A stretch of DNA of 64,000 bases from Saccharomycopsis phalli (Eukaryota > Ascomycota > Saccharomycetes > Ascoideales > Saccharomycopsidaceae). Every line of letters starts with the position of its first letter. Position 1 is the first letter of the stretch. The stretch lies in the NCBI GenBank assembly GCA_020342235.1, contig CP073217.1:372001-436000 (forward strand), given 5' to 3'. The notes under the pieces are model-generated. The model saw only the letters and a program-made list of their open reading frames with translations. It was not told where the DNA came from and did not search any database. Shown one piece after another: positions 60,918-64,000 of the stretch. A program made the position numbers and the translations under genes.

Positions 60918-61472
60918 TCAGGTTAGCTGCTCGTCTTTTATCACATCAATCAACCAGTCCAATCCCTCCGTCAACCCTTCGCCCTTGGTGGCACTACTAG
61001 CAACAATGCTCCAGCTCCGGTCCTTCAACTCCGTCAAATTCAAACTCTTTGACACCTCCGCCGCCGTCATTGCTCCCGGCTGATCCTGCTTGTTGGCAAA
61101 CACAAGAAGCGCAGAGTCCTGGAGCTCCTCCTCCCGGAGCATCAAGTGGAGCTCCTTCAGCGCCGTCTCGATCCGATCCTTATCGGTGGAATCAACGACA
61201 AAAATCACCGCCGCCGTGTTCGAATAGTAGCACCGCCAGTACGGCCGGATCGACGTCTGTCCACCGAGATCCCACACGTTCAATTTCAAGTTTTTGTAGC
61301 TGAGTGTCTCAACGTTGAACCCAATCGTCGGCTTGGTCTTGATCACCTCCCCAAGCTGGAGCCGGTATAGAATGGTCGTCTTCCCCGCACCATCGAGCCC
61401 GAGAATCAATATTCTGATTTCCTTGTTGATGCCCCAAAGCTTGGAGAACATCCCGCTGAAGATTTGTCCCAT
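60918..61472 (-). CDS. ARL1: Arf-like small GTPase (Arl1)
   Basis: A 184-residue Golgi GTPase that recruits GRIP-domain golgins. The ATG at 61472 gives the N-myristoylation signal MGQIFSGMF; the longer TTG-started frame is rejected. G1 is GLDGAGKT (about 24-31), switch I has PTIGFNVE, G3 is WDLGGQ, G4 is NKQD, and G5 is SSATKG. Sequence is very close to yeast Arl1 (183), including [14 protein letters not shown] and [14 protein letters not shown] single CTG codon stands in ETA-x-KEL, where yeast Arl1 has Ser as I recall it. Confidence 0.96.
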   Translation of the reverse strand: MGQIFSGMFSKLWGINKEIRILILGLDGAGKTTILYRLQLGEVIKTKPTIGFNVETLSYKNLKLNVWDLGGQTSIRPYWRCYYSNTAAVIFVVDSTDKDRIETALKELHLMLREEELQDSALLVFANKQDQPGAMTAAEVSKSLNLTELKDRSWSIVASSATKGEGLTEGLDWLIDVIKDEQLT

Positions 61473-62734
61473 GTTGCTGCGTGGTGTTTGCAATCATTTT
61501 TCATACGTGGATGGCCACGAGCCCGGGCGCGCCAGTGTTCAGGTACGCCGGAGATGGCAGTGTTTCGTTTTGGAATATTGTGTGGGAGATTTTAGTGTGG
61601 AGATGGAAGGGGTTGTTTTGTTGTGCGGATGTGGTTTTATATGTGCGGAGAAGACGGATGTTGTGGGTGAATGTACGTGGAAGTGGGTGGCAGGAGTAGA
61701 GGGTAGGCCAGTAGAAAATGTAAAGACAATAGTAATGTAAAGACAATAGTAGTGTAACGGGCAGTGGTAATTTAAAGTTGTTTAAATCAGTCAATATCTT
61801 GAATATCAAGTCTCCATTGCATAATCAGACACATTGTGTCAACAGGCATTGGTGGTATAAATCAATACATCTTGACCAAAGGGGAAGCATGTCTACTGCT
61901 ATGCCAGCATTGATGTAATGTATGGTATTATTGTGTTTTGGATAATTCGGCAAAGTATTTGATGACGATTAATATAGTATTTCAAGGTTTCACTGATTTC
62001 CTGATTTTCTAATTCCCAATTCCCAATTTTCAATTTTCAATTCCCAATTCCCAATTCCCAATTCCCATTTCCATCCCATTTTACCTCGCTTCGTTTTAAA
62101 CATGTCATCTCCCGTCACAATCAATCCATGTGATTTTGCAAATCAGATTCTTTAAAGACCAAGACCTGCCGGCAAGATTCGTCGCTACAAAATTATAGTT
62201 GTTTACGTCAGACTGTCTTGGAATTGAGTGAATTACACCATGTCATGTAAATGTAATTCCCCGAGCTTAAAAAGTAAACAAGTGACTGGGGAAATAAGCA
62301 AGTGTCTGGGATAAAAAGTTTGAATAAAAGTTGGCAATAGTTGACAAAAATTGGCAAGAGTTGACAAACGTTTAAACAAGTTCTGGAACCAGCGTCTACA
62401 AAATACACTAAATTGCCGTTTGCGTGTTTTTTCATGTGGCCAAGTGTTGAATACTAGACTTACCACACTTTGGTGGACAAAATGGATGTGCCAAGAGTGA
62501 AAATCTGTCGATACTAGGGAGCCTTCCAAATTGGGCGGAATAGCGTGGGTTGAAAACAGCAAAGCTGGGGCACCGGAAAATACAACTGGGTTGAGAGCAA
62601 GCAACTGAGTACCAAAGGGGTCGGAAGAATGCAAAAGATGCCTTGACACGCATGGGCAAACTCTAATGTACGGGGTCATATGCCAGACAATAGGACCAAG
62701 GGATTAGCTGGGCGAGATTTCAGACTGGGCAAGC
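61473..62734. other. intergenic region
   Basis: No supported gene. A run of CAATTCCCAATTCCCAATT-type short repeats lies at 62000-62072. The rest shows only short open frames. Confidence 0.45.
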
Positions 62735-62852
62735 TTGGATTTCAGACTGGATTTCAGACTGGGTTTCAGACTGGGTTTCAGACTGGGTTTAAGCTTGGAT
62801 TTCAGACTGGATTTAAGCTTGGATTTCAGACTGGATTTAAACTTGGTTTTTC
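62735..62852. repeat. tandem repeats of TTTCAGACTGG and AAGCTTGGATTTCAGACTGG
   Basis: Units of 11-13 bp (GGTTTCAGACT) are followed by 26-bp units with AAGCTTGGATTTCAGACTGG, about eight copies altogether. Confidence 0.88.
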
Positions 62853-63092
62853 AAGATTTAATTTCAAGAAAAAGACCTCAATTTTCAAGACTGTAAATTT
62901 TCTAAGAGACTTGAGGTTATTTTTAGTAAACTGTAATGTCTGAAAAGGGATAATCATTAAGAAAATTCTAGTAAGATCATGGGACATGGGATTGGAATTA
63001 TTAAGGATTATTAGATTATCGAGGTTATTAGAACCATAAAGACATCAAGGAACATGAAGGACGTACAGGATGATTACGTCATTATTCATATT

Positions 63093-63198
63093 CATATTCT
63101 ATTCTATTCTATTCTATTCTATTCTATTCTTTTCATATTTATATTCATATTCATATTCATATTCATATTCTATTCTATTCTATCCCATCCTATCCTAT
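63093..63198. repeat. ATTCT pentanucleotide and ATTCAT hexanucleotide microsatellites
   Basis: (ATTCT)n at 63097-63128 passes into (ATTCAT)n and back to TATTC/TATCC forms, about 100-200 bp before the lipase gene start. Confidence 0.9.
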
Positions 63199-63300
63199 TC
63201 ATTAGGTCCCAATCTTCACCGTCCATGACAGCCAGGGTCTAGCGTCCACGTGACCATCATGTGACCATACTTAACATGTTTCACCACACCAATACTCTTC

Positions 63301-64000
63301 ATGAGCGACAAGGAAGCACACATCTTTGTACTTGTGCACGGGTAAGTATCGAGCCCCGCTGCGCATTCTAACTCAGGCTCTGGGGCACGTATTCCCACGT
63401 CGATATCATTGGATCGGCAATCCAGCATGCTCTAAGCGAAGTGTCGCACCAGGAGTTGGTGGTGTTCCAGCCAAAGTCGTCGACACATTTCCGCTCATAT
63501 GACGGGGTAGAGACCCTCGGAAACCGGTTCATTCACGAGCTTTTCCGCGAAATCGCCCGCTTGCAAAAAGATCGGGATCTTACCGTCACCAAGTTCTCCA
63601 TCGTGGGGTACTCGTTGGGCGGATTGGTGGCGCGGTACATGATCGGCAAGTTGCAGCTGATCGGGTTCTTTGATACCGTGCTGCCCGAGATATTCACCAC
63701 GTTTGCCACCCCGCACTTGGGCGTCAGAATGTGGACCCATCCACTAGGTGCGATACTCAACTTCTTGGGTTCGAATCTCATTGGCGCATCAGGCAAGGAC
63801 TTGTTCTTGAAGAGCCCTGCGTTGCAGCAGCTCGACCAGGGCATCTACCTCGCCGCATTGCGCCGCTTCCGCGTCCGCTACTTGCTTGCAAACGTGCGCC
63901 ATGATCGCACAGTGGCGTTTTACACCTCCTTCATCACCAACGTGCAGCCGTTTGAAAAATGGGACAGAACTCGTCTCCGCTTTCTTCCGGGTATCCCCCA
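63301..64000 (+). CDS. LPL1: Lpl1/Rog1-like serine lipase, spliced, cut by the window edge
   Basis: The 5' part of an alpha/beta-hydrolase of the DUF676 family; yeast Lpl1 is a lipid-droplet phospholipase. Exon 1 (63301-63341) encodes MSDKEAHIFVLVHG. A 35-nt intron (63342-63376) starts GTAAGT and ends CTAACTCAG. Exon 2 restores GLWGTYSHVDIIGSAI, giving the family VLVHGLWG oxyanion motif across the junction. The nucleophile elbow is FSIVGYSLGGLVARYMIGKL with GYSLGG as in Lpl1. FATPHLGVRM follows. Reading continues to the last base, so the catalytic His and C terminus lie outside. Lpl1 is preferred over Rog1 on the elbow sequence. Confidence 0.88.

Overview
The window is nuclear DNA of an ascomycetous budding yeast (Saccharomycotina). 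It has compact, mostly intronless genes whose products match yeast families (Kin3, Cwh41, Hmt1, Rpl8, Rpl4, Pil1, Erd2, Pre7, Vps25, Jen1, Arl1, Lpl1). The few introns are very short (35-43 nt in three cases) with a CTAAC or TACTAAC branch site almost touching the 3' AG, and the tRNA-Trp carries a small intron. CTG codons look rare, and several fall where relatives carry Ser or another small polar residue, so a CUG-Ser-clade yeast is a reasonable but unproven guess.

Layout. 0-6 kb: a NIMA-type kinase, a decayed reverse-transcriptase remnant, and a secreted acid phosphatase with a CACGTG site upstream. 6.8-13 kb: a diacylglycerol/sphingoid-base-kinase-like gene, two convergent secreted low-complexity proteins with Kex2-like sites, and between them a 256-bp SINE-like element with perfect 14-bp target duplications. 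13-19 kb: glutathione transferase, a short SAC3/GANP-like gene, ER glucosidase I and arginine methyltransferase Hmt1. 20-25 kb: tRNA-Trp, a four-exon gene resembling meiotic Rec114, and the divergent ribosomal pair RPL8 (ATG-only first exon) and RPL4. 26-33 kb: an eisosome protein, an SPX-RING protein, decayed LTR-like fragments and a double FAR1/WRKY-GCM1 DNA-binding protein.

33-54 kb is the accessory, mobile-element-rich part. It holds one full-length LINE (34994-40059, 13-bp target duplications), several truncated, nested or decayed LINE pieces, a second SINE-like copy, three paralogous secreted six-cysteine proteins, a broken secreted-protein remnant, and a 312-bp chain of about ten adjacent stem-loops at 48.0-48.3 kb that I cannot assign. 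Ordinary genes are interspersed: a CREG-like flavin-fold protein, an Aim25-type scramblase, a SOD-fold mitoribosomal protein, a CENP-H-like coiled-coil protein and Erd2.

54-64 kb returns to core genes: proteasome beta6 and ESCRT-II Vps25 (divergent, separated by a large 16/17-bp repeat array), a Jen1-type monocarboxylate transporter, Arl1, and the start of a spliced Lpl1-like lipase cut by the window edge. Almost every longer intergenic gap contains a short tandem repeat.

No operon-like organisation exists. The visible functional links are secretory-pathway housekeeping (Cwh41, Erd2, Arl1, Vps25), phosphate-related genes (acid phosphatase, SPX-RING) and the coupled RPL8/RPL4 promoter. Start codons given here are ATG codons chosen by me; where the longest open frame begins at a TTG or GTG I moved to the next plausible ATG.
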